Assembly: GCA_016786865.1 (NCBI GenBank) | Contig: JAEUVE010000015.1 | Coordinates: 92,098 to 156,097 of the forward strand | Length of the DNA stretch: 64,000 bases | Direction of reading: 5' to 3' | From: Sediminibacterium sp. | Lineage (GTDB): Bacteria > Bacteroidota > Bacteroidia > Chitinophagales > Chitinophagaceae | Part shown: positions 35,649 through 43,893 of the stretch, piece by piece | Position numbering within the stretch: the stretch's first letter is position 1 | How the letters are laid out: each line of letters starts with the position of its first letter | Position numbers and translations under genes: made by a program | The notes under the pieces: model-generated | Databases searched by the model: none | What the model saw: only the letters and a program-made list of their open reading frames with translations | Told to the model about the DNA's origin: nothing

Positions 35649-37041
35649 TTACTCTTTTTGTATCCCCTCAATATTATGGGCTTTTTGAACAATGGATTTA
35701 ATATGTTCATCCAATTCCATTGATGAATCAACTATACCATTTAAAATTTCTGTTTCTTCTTCTTTTGTACAAATATTTTTTCTGATTAACTCAGTTAGTC
35801 CCATAATTCTGGCCAGGGGGGCACGAACCAGGTGCGACTGAATCCATGCAATTTGCTTCATTTTTTGGAACTGGTCCAGTAATTTTTCCTGCGCCTTTTT
35901 CTTTTCAGTTATATCATACCTGATGGCAATATATTGAACTGGTTTATTTTTGTCATCTAAAAACGGAATAATGGTGGTATCGGTCCAATAGAATGTACCA
36001 TTCTTTGCTTTACTCATTATTTCACCTCTGAATATTTCTCCTTTGGATAAATTATTCCACAAACCCATGAAAAATTCTTTAGAGTGAAAGCCGGCATTTA
36101 CAATCCGGTGATTCTGGCCAATCAGTTCTTCCCTGGTGTATTGTGAAATTTCACAAAAATTATTGTTCGCATACGTGATGTTTCCCATATCATCCGTAAT
36201 AGTAACAATAGCAGACTGATCCAGTGCATATTTGAAATCAGCTGCTATTTTATCGCTTTTCTTTAATTTTTTTTTCTGTTTCTCTTATATTGGTAAGATC
36301 TACAAAACTGGTCAACGCAACCTCTCTTCCTTCCAGATCTAAAATTGATCTGTTGACCAATACATGAATTTTTTTTCCGGCTGTGGTTTCAATTGTTTTT
36401 TCTTCTTTATGAATATTTTTTTCACTTAGAAAATCATTGTAATAGGCCTGATCTTTTTTTCCGTCGATAACTAAAGGAATCTGAATCAATTTTTTACCAA
36501 TAAATTCAGATTTAGTGAAGCCAAGCAAATCGAGCATTGCTTCGTTAGCATCAATTATTTCATGGGTTGTAATATCTCTCAAGGAAAGCGCTATTGGATT
36601 ATCATGAAAGGTTTTAAAAAACTTAATATCCATTTCATGTAATTTTTCAGAGACTGTTTTCTCCCTTTGCTCTTTTAACTTTTTTTCAGTAACGTCTCTG
36701 ATAACAACTGTCAATCCGGTTATAGAAGGATATATGTTTTTTTCGTACCATTTATTTTGAATGGGCAGATAATCCTCTGCAAAAACAGGCTCCTGCTTTT
36801 GCAGTGCAAGCAGGTAGCTTTTATAGAAGATATTATTTACTTTATTTGGAAATACCTCTTCAAAATGTTTACCGGTAAGTTCATTAGGATCCCGGTTAAA
36901 ATATACAGCAGCAGGTTCGTTGATATATACAAAACAAAGCTGGTTATCCAGTGAAAAAACAGCATCCCTGATACGGGATAAAATATCCATTGCCGGGATG
37001 TACCCAACAGGGCTGATATGTGCTGATTCTATTTTATTCAT
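35649..37041 (-). pseudogene. PAS-domain sensor protein split by a frameshift at an A9 tract
   Basis: Two adjacent frames (37041-36250 and 36188-35649) together encode one about 463-residue PAS protein. The first holds two PAS domains (about residues 15-115 and 130-255) and stops in KEKR; shifting by one base restores an open frame through KSDKIAADFKYALDQS into the third PAS domain (about 270-380) and a final helix pair with IQSHLVRAPLARIMGLTEL, a HisKA-like segment. The shift falls in a run of nine A on the minus strand (nine T at 36267-36275). There is no HATPase domain, so it would not be a complete kinase. It may be a sequencing error, a phase-variable tract, slippage, or true decay. Confidence 0.78.
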
Positions 37042-37150
37042 TGGGGGTGGGTACCAACGAATTTAGATAATGCTCAGCCGGGCAGATATAAAAAAACAGG
37101 CTAAAAACTACAAAAAATAGGCTAAAAAACTACAGAATATATTTTTTTCA

Positions 37151-38155
37151 CTATATAATACCCAGGTTTCTGCTTATTTCCATCATCTTATCCATTGGCT
37201 TTTTGGCTGCCAGGCGGAGTGTTTCATCCATGGTTAATTCCGGAAGTTCGTATTTAAGACAGAGATAAATTTTCTCGAGGGTATTTAATTTCATATGCGG
37301 ACAGTCGTTACACGCACAGTTATTATTTGGAGGGGCCGGAATGAATGTTTTTTGAGGAGACTGCAATTGCATCTGGTGAAGTATGCCGGTTTCTGTTGCC
37401 ACAATAAATTCCTGTGCGGGATCGGATGCTGAATACTTAAGTAACTGGGTTGTGCTTCCAATATAATCGGCAATATTTAACACAGCTTCTTCACATTCAG
37501 GATGTGCCAATACCCTGGCTTTAGGATGTCTTAATTTAAGCTTGGTTATTTTCTCCAGACTAAAAATTTCGTGTACCATACAGGCGCCATTCCACAAGAG
37601 CATATTTCTGCCTGATTTCTTATTAAGATAAGCACCTAAATTTCTGTCAGGAGCAAAAATAATAGGCTGGTCTGCAGGCAGGGAATTAATTATTTTTTCT
37701 GCATTGCTACTGGTGCAGATGATATCGCTCAGGGCTTTAATTTCTGCGGTACAATTGATGTACGAAATAACAAGATGGTCGGGATATTTTTCTTTAAAAG
37801 CCTTGAACAGGGGCGTTGGTGCGCTATCCGCCAGCGAACAGCCTGCTTTTAAATCGGGGAGGACTACTTTTTTGGAAGGATTGAGAATCTTAGCGGTTTC
37901 TGCCATAAAATGCACACCGGCAAAAACGATCATATCGGCGTTGGTCTGTTCTGCCTGCTGAGCCAGCCCGAGACTATCCCCGATGTAATCAGCCACATCC
38001 TGAATATCTGTTTCCTGGTAGTAATGAGCGAGCAGTATGGCATTTTTTTCTTTTTTGAGTTTTTGTATCTCAGCAAAGAGATCGATTTGCGGATCAATTT
38101 CCAAATCTAAAAATCCTTTATCGTTGATTTGCGCTTTAGCGGTGTTAATATCCAC
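37151..38155 (-). CDS. nadA: quinolinate synthase A
   Basis: NadA condenses iminoaspartate with dihydroxyacetone phosphate to quinolinate in de novo NAD synthesis, using a [4Fe-4S] cluster. The 334-residue length is normal. The three cluster cysteines are recognisable: [21 protein letters not shown] and the [10 protein letters not shown] motif near the C-terminus. The substrate-binding [20 protein letters not shown] segment is intact. nadB and nadC are not adjacent; nadD lies 20 kb away in this window. It is transcribed away from the 466-bp intergenic region that holds a DnaA box. Confidence 0.96.
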   Translation of the reverse strand: MDINTAKAQINDKGFLDLEIDPQIDLFAEIQKLKKEKNAILLAHYYQETDIQDVADYIGDSLGLAQQAEQTNADMIVFAGVHFMAETAKILNPSKKVVLPDLKAGCSLADSAPTPLFKAFKEKYPDHLVISYINCTAEIKALSDIICTSSNAEKIINSLPADQPIIFAPDRNLGAYLNKKSGRNMLLWNGACMVHEIFSLEKITKLKLRHPKARVLAHPECEEAVLNIADYIGSTTQLLKYSASDPAQEFIVATETGILHQMQLQSPQKTFIPAPPNNNCACNDCPHMKLNTLEKIYLCLKYELPELTMDETLRLAAKKPMDKMMEISRNLGII

Positions 38156-38540
38156 GGTAATAATATTTAATAATACATATTTATAAAAACAACTACTACT
38201 ATTATGGGTGTGTATATCGTGATAACTTAGTTACACACAAAATGTAAAGTTAACAAGACTTAAGTTATTACCTGTTATTAACAGATATATTAACAGTAGA
38301 AAATACTTGTTTCATTGATTTTAATTGGTTTCTCCACAGATAGGAATAACGCTATTCACAATCTCTATTTTTAATAATTCACCGATTATTCACTGTTAAT
38401 TAACAGGGATAATATGGTGTCTAATTTTAGCCCGGTTCTGGAACAGCTGTCAGGTAGACCAAGTTATTCTATCGTTTTTCACCCCAAAATGGTCGAAATT
38501 CCCTTTTTTCCACCTCTTTTAGGGGTTACCAACAGGCATT

Positions 38541-38549
38541 TGTGGATAA
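38541..38549 (-). promoter_or_regulatory. perfect DnaA box
   Basis: TGTGGATAA is the exact reverse complement of the DnaA consensus TTATCCACA. It sits 21 bp upstream of the -7 element of the PpiD-like gene, so DnaA binding could also affect that promoter. Confidence 0.5.
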
Positions 38550-38569
38550 TTTATGACTGCTTTTTCCCT

Positions 38570-38577
38570 TATTTTTG
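38570..38577 (+). promoter_or_regulatory. Bacteroidota -7 element (TATTTTTG)
   Basis: TATTTTTG matches TAnnTTTG 44 bp upstream of the ATG at 38622. It lies inside the longer open frame from 38553, which argues against that earlier start. Confidence 0.5.
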
Positions 38578-38621
38578 CCTCCCCGCTAAAGATCTGGGGA
38601 AATTATATCAATCTTATTATT

Positions 38622-40712
38622 ATGTCTGTAATTCAAAGTATTCGCGACAGAGGTTCATGGATCGTTTTTGTAATTATTGCGTTGGCCTTAATTGCATTTA
38701 TTCTCCAGGATGGAGCCAAACGTGGAGGAACTGCTTTTTCCAACACATCTGTTATTACCAAAGTAAATGGTAAAGCTATTCAAAGAGGTGAATTTGAAGA
38801 AAAGCTTAAGATGCAGGAGGCAATGTACGCATCTCAGGGGGCTACCAGAGATCAGCTAATTGGAAATGTATGGAACCAGGAAGTAGAAAGGGTTGTACTG
38901 GACTTGGAATTTGAGAAGCTTGGTTTGGTTGTTACTGCCAAAGAACTGAATGAAGTGCTTTTTGGTGAAAACTCTCCGCTTCGTCAGGAATTTACCGATC
39001 CGAATACAGGTGTCTTTCGTGTAGACGATGCTAAACGCGCTTTTGCACAAATTAAGAAAAGCAAAAATGCCGAGCAGATCAAAATGATCAACGCAGCCTA
39101 TATGGAGCCTACGATCCAGAATGGTATGAGAACAAAATATCAGAATTTATTGATTCAATCTGCGTATTTGCCTAAATGGGTAGTTGAAAAGCAGGTTGCA
39201 GATAATAATGCAGTAGCAAATATTTCCTATGTTTATTATCCTTATGTTTCTGTTTCTGATAGTTTGGCAAAAGTATCTGATGAAGACATCAACGCTTACG
39301 TAAAAAAGCATGCCAACCAATTTGAAAAAAATGAAGAAACACGTGCTATTTCCTTTGTTAGTTTTAATGCCGGACCTTCTGCTGCAGATTCAACTGCTGC
39401 ACTGGAACAGATCAGTAATTTGGCAAAAGAGTTTGCAACAACTTCAGATGCTAAGGCTTTTTTAGGAAAAGTTGGTTCTGAAATTCCTTTTTACGATAGC
39501 TACTTTAGTGGTTCTAAAATGCAGATGGCCATGAAGGATTCCATTGTGCGTTTGCCTCTTGGTGGTTTGTTTGGACCTTACCTGGACGGCGGTAACTATG
39601 TTTATGCTAAAATGGTGGGTACCAAACAGTGGCCAGACAGTGCAAAAGTTCGCCATATTCTGGTTGCTACCGCTGATCCAAACAGTGGACAGCAGGTTCG
39701 CCCGGATACCCTGGGTAAAAGAGTAATCGACAGTATTGCAACCGCAATCAAAAACGGAGCAGACTTCACCGCATTGGCGTTCAAATATTCCGATGATCAG
39801 GGAAGTAAAGTGAAAGGCGGTGTAATTGAATATTTTCCACAAGGACAAATGGTGGGTCCTTTCAATGATTTCTCTTTTGATAATGCGGTAGGAAGCAAGG
39901 GGGTAGTTAAATCTGATTTCGGATACCATTATATAGAGGTATTGGGACACAAAAACATGGGTCCAGCCTATAAAGTAGCTTATCTGGCTAAGCCGATCGT
40001 TGCCAGCAATGAAACCATCAGCGCGGCTAGCACTGCTGCTTCTCAGTTTACTGTTAGCAGCAAAAACAGCAAACAGTTTAATGAAAATGCTTCCAAGCAA
40101 GGGTTACAGGTTTTACCGGCTTCAGAAATTAAGGAAAATGACTTCATGATCAACGCTATTGGATCTTCCAGAACCCTGGTTCGCTGGATCTATGAAAAGA
40201 AACTGGGTGATATCTCTGAACCGGTTGAAGTAGGAGATCGCTACATCGTAGCCATGATCAGCGCCATCAATAAGCCGGGTTTAATGAGTGCAAATGAAGC
40301 CCGTCCATTGGTTGAAGGAATTATACGCAACGAGAAGAAAGCAAAGAACATCATAGAAACCAAGATGAAGGGAACAACACTCGAAGATTATGCTAAAGCT
40401 ACCGGGTCACCAGTTCTTCGAGCAGACAGTCTTTCTTTCGGTGCATCCTTTGTTTCAGGGATCGGCAGCGAACCAAAAGTTGTTGGCGCTGCTTTCAATA
40501 AGGCCCTCCTGGGTAAAGCCAGCGAGCCAATTGCCGGTGAAACCGGCGTATTTGCCGTTAAAGGAGAATCAGTTGGCGCAAAAGCGAACACAACGGATCT
40601 CCAGGTAATTAAGGAAAGCCTGATACAGACCAGAAAAATGGGTATTTACAGAAGTGTTGAATCACTCAGAAAAGCAGCAGTTATCAAGGATTTTCGCTCC
40701 ACATTTTATTAA
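38622..40712 (+). CDS. PpiD/SurA-like periplasmic peptidyl-prolyl isomerase
   Basis: A 696-residue foldase anchored by one N-terminal transmembrane helix (SWIVFVIIALALIAFIL), with the rest in the periplasm. A SurA-N-like chaperone region (about 40-230) is followed by a parvulin (PPIC) domain (about 330-460) carrying VRHILVA, the FTALAFKYSDDQGS and GPFNDFSF motifs and FGYHYIEV, then a C-terminal chaperone half that may hold a second, degenerate isomerase domain. It helps outer-membrane and periplasmic proteins fold. The start at 38622 is chosen because it gives the correct membrane anchor and follows the promoter; the frame from 38553 adds 23 residues of noncoding character. Confidence 0.92.
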   Translation: MSVIQSIRDRGSWIVFVIIALALIAFILQDGAKRGGTAFSNTSVITKVNGKAIQRGEFEEKLKMQEAMYASQGATRDQLIGNVWNQEVERVVLDLEFEKLGLVVTAKELNEVLFGENSPLRQEFTDPNTGVFRVDDAKRAFAQIKKSKNAEQIKMINAAYMEPTIQNGMRTKYQNLLIQSAYLPKWVVEKQVADNNAVANISYVYYPYVSVSDSLAKVSDEDINAYVKKHANQFEKNEETRAISFVSFNAGPSAADSTAALEQISNLAKEFATTSDAKAFLGKVGSEIPFYDSYFSGSKMQMAMKDSIVRLPLGGLFGPYLDGGNYVYAKMVGTKQWPDSAKVRHILVATADPNSGQQVRPDTLGKRVIDSIATAIKNGADFTALAFKYSDDQGSKVKGGVIEYFPQGQMVGPFNDFSFDNAVGSKGVVKSDFGYHYIEVLGHKNMGPAYKVAYLAKPIVASNETISAASTAASQFTVSSKNSKQFNENASKQGLQVLPASEIKENDFMINAIGSSRTLVRWIYEKKLGDISEPVEVGDRYIVAMISAINKPGLMSANEARPLVEGIIRNEKKAKNIIETKMKGTTLEDYAKATGSPVLRADSLSFGASFVSGIGSEPKVVGAAFNKALLGKASEPIAGETGVFAVKGESVGAKANTTDLQVIKESLIQTRKMGIYRSVESLRKAAVIKDFRSTFY

Positions 40713-40733
40713 TCGACTGTTTCAATATAAAAG

Positions 40734-40757
40734 AGGCCCGGTTTACCGGGCCTTTTC
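40734..40757 (+). terminator. intrinsic terminator of the PpiD-like gene
   Basis: A perfect 8-bp stem (aggcccgg with ccgggcct) with a TTTA loop is followed by a T-rich stretch, 21 bp after the stop. Confidence 0.9.
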
Positions 40758-40797
40758 TTTTTACTAGAATCGAAACCCGGTTCTGCCGGTCTTCTCT

Positions 40798-40805
40798 TAC
40801 TTTTG
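40798..40805 (+). promoter_or_regulatory. Bacteroidota -7 element for the DUF2480 gene (TACTTTTG)
   Basis: TACTTTTG matches TAnnTTTG, 11 bp upstream of the ATG at 40817, so the leader would be very short. Confidence 0.55.
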
Positions 40806-40816
40806 TTTCCTCAATC

Positions 40817-41326
40817 ATGGAAAACTTCGTTAATAAAGTTGCGGAAAGTGGCATCATCAGCCTCGATTTGGAAACATACCTTCCAAAAGAGCCCGTGATG
40901 ATTTTTGATTTGAAAGAGCACCTTTATATGGGGCTGATCCTTAAGGAGAAAGATTTTAGGGCTGCCCTCCAGGTTTTCAACTGGGAGCAATACCGAAACG
41001 CCCATGTTGCCATTACCTGCTCAGCAGATGCCATTATTCCCATGTGGGCGAATATGTTGGTGGCTTCTAACCTTCAACCAGTTGCCAAATCGGTTTTTTT
41101 TGGAACAGCGCAACAACTTAAAGATCAGTTATTATTAGGCAATATCCTTACTATCAGTGCTGCAGACTATGCAGATCAGCGGGTGGTGATTAAGGGTTGC
41201 GGAGAAGTTCCCATTCCGGAAGCCGCTTATGTGGCCATCACTACTCACCTGAGACCATTTGTAAAGAGTATCATGTATGGTGAGCCCTGCAGTACCGTTC
41301 CAATTTATAAGAAAAAACCTGCCTGA
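40817..41326 (+). CDS. DUF2480 family protein
   Basis: A 169-residue cytoplasmic protein of a family found mainly in Bacteroidota and of unknown function. Recognisable segments are the VNKVAESGIISLDLE N-terminus, FDLKEHLYMGLILKEKDFR, WANMLVASNLQP, and the C-terminal KGCGEVPIPEAAYVAITTHL with the conserved Cys and MYGEPCSTVPI. The pattern of conserved Cys and acidic residues could indicate metal binding, but this is speculative. It is a single-gene unit between the terminator of the PpiD-like gene and the promoter of the LpoB cluster. Confidence 0.85.
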   Translation: MENFVNKVAESGIISLDLETYLPKEPVMIFDLKEHLYMGLILKEKDFRAALQVFNWEQYRNAHVAITCSADAIIPMWANMLVASNLQPVAKSVFFGTAQQLKDQLLLGNILTISAADYADQRVVIKGCGEVPIPEAAYVAITTHLRPFVKSIMYGEPCSTVPIYKKKPA

Positions 41327-41390
41327 TTTCCGCTTAACAGGTTTTACCGCCGTTTTATCTAATTTATCGATCCTTTAACCCTTTTGGTAT

Positions 41391-41398
41391 TAGTTTTG
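41391..41398 (+). promoter_or_regulatory. Bacteroidota -7 element for the LpoB-COG3014 cluster (TAGTTTTG)
   Basis: TAGTTTTG matches TAnnTTTG, 30 bp upstream of the ATG at 41429, the first gene of a three-gene run. Confidence 0.5.
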
Positions 41399-41428
41399 TA
41401 GTATCATAATTAATAAAAAATATTTTTT

Positions 41429-41812
41429 ATGTACAAGCTATTGATCATTTGCTTATTGATGGCCTCCATAGGGGCCGGGGCACAGACAGGCGTTTTGCTG
41501 CCCGATCAAAATCCCAACTACCTTGTAAGTCAGGAGAAATACAGCAAGCTGAAAGACTCTTTATTGATCTATTCCAATACCACTCCCCAACAGACCTACC
41601 AGGCTTTTGACTGGTATCAGGATAAGCTCAACAGAAGGAATGAACGACGAGCATACAGAAGACAAAGCCAGTGGAACCATCCTTCATTTGGATACAGCAA
41701 TTACGGTTGGAATCAATTTGGATATTATGATCCTTATCCTTATGCAACCCGCCGAAACTGGATCAGACCCGCTATTGGATTCAGAACCGGTAACTGGTTC
41801 TTCGGATTTTAG
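41429..41812 (+). CDS. small exported protein of unknown function
   Basis: A 127-residue protein with a signal peptide (cleavage near GAGAQ). The mature part has a helical, polar N-terminal half (QEKYSKLKDSLLIYSN) followed by a basic stretch RRNERRAYRRQ and a C-terminal tail dense in Tyr, Trp, Asn, Pro and Gly (FGYSNYGWNQFGYYDPYPY), a composition seen in exported surface proteins. No family is recognised. It lies 25 bp upstream of the LpoB-like gene on the same strand and probably belongs to that operon. Confidence 0.7.
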   Translation: MYKLLIICLLMASIGAGAQTGVLLPDQNPNYLVSQEKYSKLKDSLLIYSNTTPQQTYQAFDWYQDKLNRRNERRAYRRQSQWNHPSFGYSNYGWNQFGYYDPYPYATRRNWIRPAIGFRTGNWFFGF

Positions 41813-41837
41813 TTCCTAACAGTTATAAATCATCTAT

Positions 41838-42422
41838 ATGAAGCAAGTTTTACGGACCTCTTTTTTTGCAGGGATTTTGTTTTTGGCAGCCTGTTCTCCC
41901 AGAACTGTAACCCGTATTGATCCCGCTGAGCAGATTGATATCAGCGGAAGCTGGAATGCTACAGACAGCAGGTTAACCGCTAATGAAATGACCACACAGA
42001 TTTTGGGAGACAAGTGGATATTGAATCATGTTTCTGAACATAGCAAGAAGCCTGTTGTAATTGTTGGAATGATCACCAACAAAAGCCATGAACATATTGA
42101 AGCGGAGACCTTTATGAATGATCTGGAAAAGAGTTTTATTCAGAGCGACCGGGTTGGTCTGGTTCAAAGTGGAAAAAAGCGGGAAGAATTGCGCGCCGAA
42201 AAAGCAGACCAGCAAACCAACGCCACTCAAAGCACCATGAAGAAATTTGGTTTGGAGCGTGGAGCGGATTATATCCTCCAGGGATCCATCAATTCTATAG
42301 TAGATGCCTACAAAAAAAAGAAAACGGTAACCTACCAGGTAAACCTGGAACTGACCAATATACAAACCAACGAAGTAGTCTGGATCGGCGATAAGAAGAT
42401 TGCCAAGTTTGTAAAGAATTAA
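41838..42422 (+). CDS. LpoB-like penicillin-binding protein activator lipoprotein
   Basis: A 194-residue outer-membrane lipoprotein with lipobox ILFLAAC (Cys19). The domain resembles LpoB: VIVGMITNKSHEHI, a DLEKSFIQSDRVGLVQSG segment, the ERGADYILQGSINSIVDAY motif and the ELTNIQTNEVVWIGDKKI end. In Enterobacteria LpoB reaches through peptidoglycan to stimulate PBP1b; no bifunctional PBP gene is visible in this window, so the partner is unknown. It is 2 bp upstream of the COG3014 gene, suggesting cotranscription. Homologues in Bacteroidota have no established role. Confidence 0.83.
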   Translation: MKQVLRTSFFAGILFLAACSPRTVTRIDPAEQIDISGSWNATDSRLTANEMTTQILGDKWILNHVSEHSKKPVVIVGMITNKSHEHIEAETFMNDLEKSFIQSDRVGLVQSGKKREELRAEKADQQTNATQSTMKKFGLERGADYILQGSINSIVDAYKKKKTVTYQVNLELTNIQTNEVVWIGDKKIAKFVKN

Positions 42423-42424
42423 GC

Positions 42425-43882
42425 ATGTCCCGTTCTGTTTTTCCGGGTTTGAATAGATTGAAGGCAAGAACAGTTTTATTGTTCCTGCCTTTTTTATTCT
42501 CCTGTGCAAGTTATCGTACCAAATTGTCTGATTACTATAGTAATATCGGGCGGGAAAATTATTCAGCAGCGCTTGATGCAAAAAAGGTCAATCGTTTTTT
42601 AAACCAGGATAGAAACAAGTTGCTTTTATTTTTGGAGCGCGGGAAACTGTTTCACCTTATGCAATCCTACGACAGCAGTAACCTTTATTTTAATAAGGCC
42701 GATGAATTTCTGGAAAGTAAAAGAAAAACCGCAGGCGATGTTATTACGGGCAACCTCCTGAACCCTATGACACAAACCTATCTGGGTGAGGATTTTGAGC
42801 GGTTCATGATTCATTATTATAAAGCATTGAATTATTTGTACCTCAATGATCCCGAAGGGGCCAGGGTAGAGGCGCGCAGAATCGCCCTCAGTACAACTGC
42901 TCAGGAGGATAAGTTTCGCGTTGGATCGGACAGATATAAGCAGGATGCTTTTGCATTTACAGTGCAGGGGATGATTTATGAATTGAATGGGGAATCCAAT
43001 AACGCGTTTATCTCTTATAGAAATGCAGTGGATTTGTTTTTGAGGAACGAAAGTAAAACCTACTATGGAGTTCATTTGCCCAAACAATTGGTACAGGATT
43101 TATATAAGACTGCTTCTGCGGTAGGTTTTACAGATCAGATTGATTTCTATACTGCTAAAACAGGAATTCCCTTTGAGCAAAGACCCGTTGCGGAAGGTGG
43201 TGAGTTGATTGTATTTTTCGAAAAAGGAATGGTCCCCGCTAAAGTAGACCAGTCCATTACGGTTACCAATGATGGAATCAACGGATTTTTTTTCGACGGA
43301 CCCTATGGCCGCACCGGAGTCCCTTTTAATTACGCTGCTGCCGGATGGGTACAACCCAGGCCGCTGAATGAATTCCGGATGTTGCGGGTTGCTATTCCCG
43401 GTTATGAGCCAAAACAGTACCAAGCTGATCGTTTTACGATTCAGGCCAACGGGGATTCCTATACGGGCGAACTGGCACAGGAGTTCAATGTATTGGCACG
43501 GCAGGTGCTGGAAGAAAGAATGGTGAAAGAAATTTCTGCCGCACTGGTCCGGGCCGTAGTTAAAAAAACAGGGGAATACGTGGTATCAGAAGCCGCCAGG
43601 GCGGTGGCCAAAAGTAACGACAAGAAGGATGACAAGAAAAAGCAGCGGAGTGGGGAAGCCGCAGCTTTAACTGCCGGACTACTGATGAATATTTTTAACT
43701 CCGCCACCGAAAAAGCAGATACCAGAAACTGGCAATCACTACCAGCCTTTATACAATATGTACGAATTCCCCTGAAAATGGGCAATAATCAAATTATCCT
43801 TCGTTCAACCGCAGGAGAAAAAATGATTTCCATTAACGGAAGGGGGGGTATTCAATTGGTGAACTGGTGCATTATGCGTTAA
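42425..43882 (+). CDS. COG3014-family lipoprotein
   Basis: A 485-residue lipoprotein (lipobox LFLPFLFSC). The N-terminal half is alpha-helical and TPR-like (about 40-230: ERGKLFHLMQSYDSSNLYFNKADE, YKALNYLYLNDPEGARVEARR, and YELNGESNNAFISYRNAV), fitting a repeat scaffold; the middle has a GELIVFFEKGMVP motif and a beta-rich part, and the C-terminal part has a long charged segment (DKKDDKKKQRSGEA) before a final beta domain. Function is unknown, but the family occurs beside LpoB-like genes in several phyla, as here. It ends 11 bp before the convergent polA stop. Confidence 0.82.
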   Translation: MSRSVFPGLNRLKARTVLLFLPFLFSCASYRTKLSDYYSNIGRENYSAALDAKKVNRFLNQDRNKLLLFLERGKLFHLMQSYDSSNLYFNKADEFLESKRKTAGDVITGNLLNPMTQTYLGEDFERFMIHYYKALNYLYLNDPEGARVEARRIALSTTAQEDKFRVGSDRYKQDAFAFTVQGMIYELNGESNNAFISYRNAVDLFLRNESKTYYGVHLPKQLVQDLYKTASAVGFTDQIDFYTAKTGIPFEQRPVAEGGELIVFFEKGMVPAKVDQSITVTNDGINGFFFDGPYGRTGVPFNYAAAGWVQPRPLNEFRMLRVAIPGYEPKQYQADRFTIQANGDSYTGELAQEFNVLARQVLEERMVKEISAALVRAVVKKTGEYVVSEAARAVAKSNDKKDDKKKQRSGEAAALTAGLLMNIFNSATEKADTRNWQSLPAFIQYVRIPLKMGNNQIILRSTAGEKMISINGRGGIQLVNWCIMR

Positions 43883-43893
43883 TCAGAAATGGA

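Larger units (their letters stand above)
38156..38621. other. 466-bp AT-rich divergent intergenic region, candidate replication origin
   Basis: The longest gene-free stretch before the mobile end of the window, between nadA and the PpiD-like gene. It contains one perfect DnaA box (TGTGGATAA, 38541-38549, reverse orientation), a one-mismatch box TTCTCCACA near 38331-38339, and weaker matches such as CTATTCACA and TTATTCACT around 38351-38393, plus several TTAAC/GTTAA repeats. This is compatible with oriC, but the density of perfect boxes is low and dnaA is not adjacent, so an ordinary promoter region is also possible. No small gene or RNA was recognised. Confidence 0.35.

Noticed and set aside
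36250..37041. Treating the upstream PAS frame as a complete separate gene
   Set aside because: It stops immediately after a nine-base homopolymer and the downstream frame continues the same PAS protein with only one base shifted; a single split gene is the simpler reading.
38553..38621. Longer start of the PpiD-like protein
   Set aside because: It would add 23 residues covering the -7 promoter element and place the membrane helix away from the N-terminus; the ATG at 38622 fits better.
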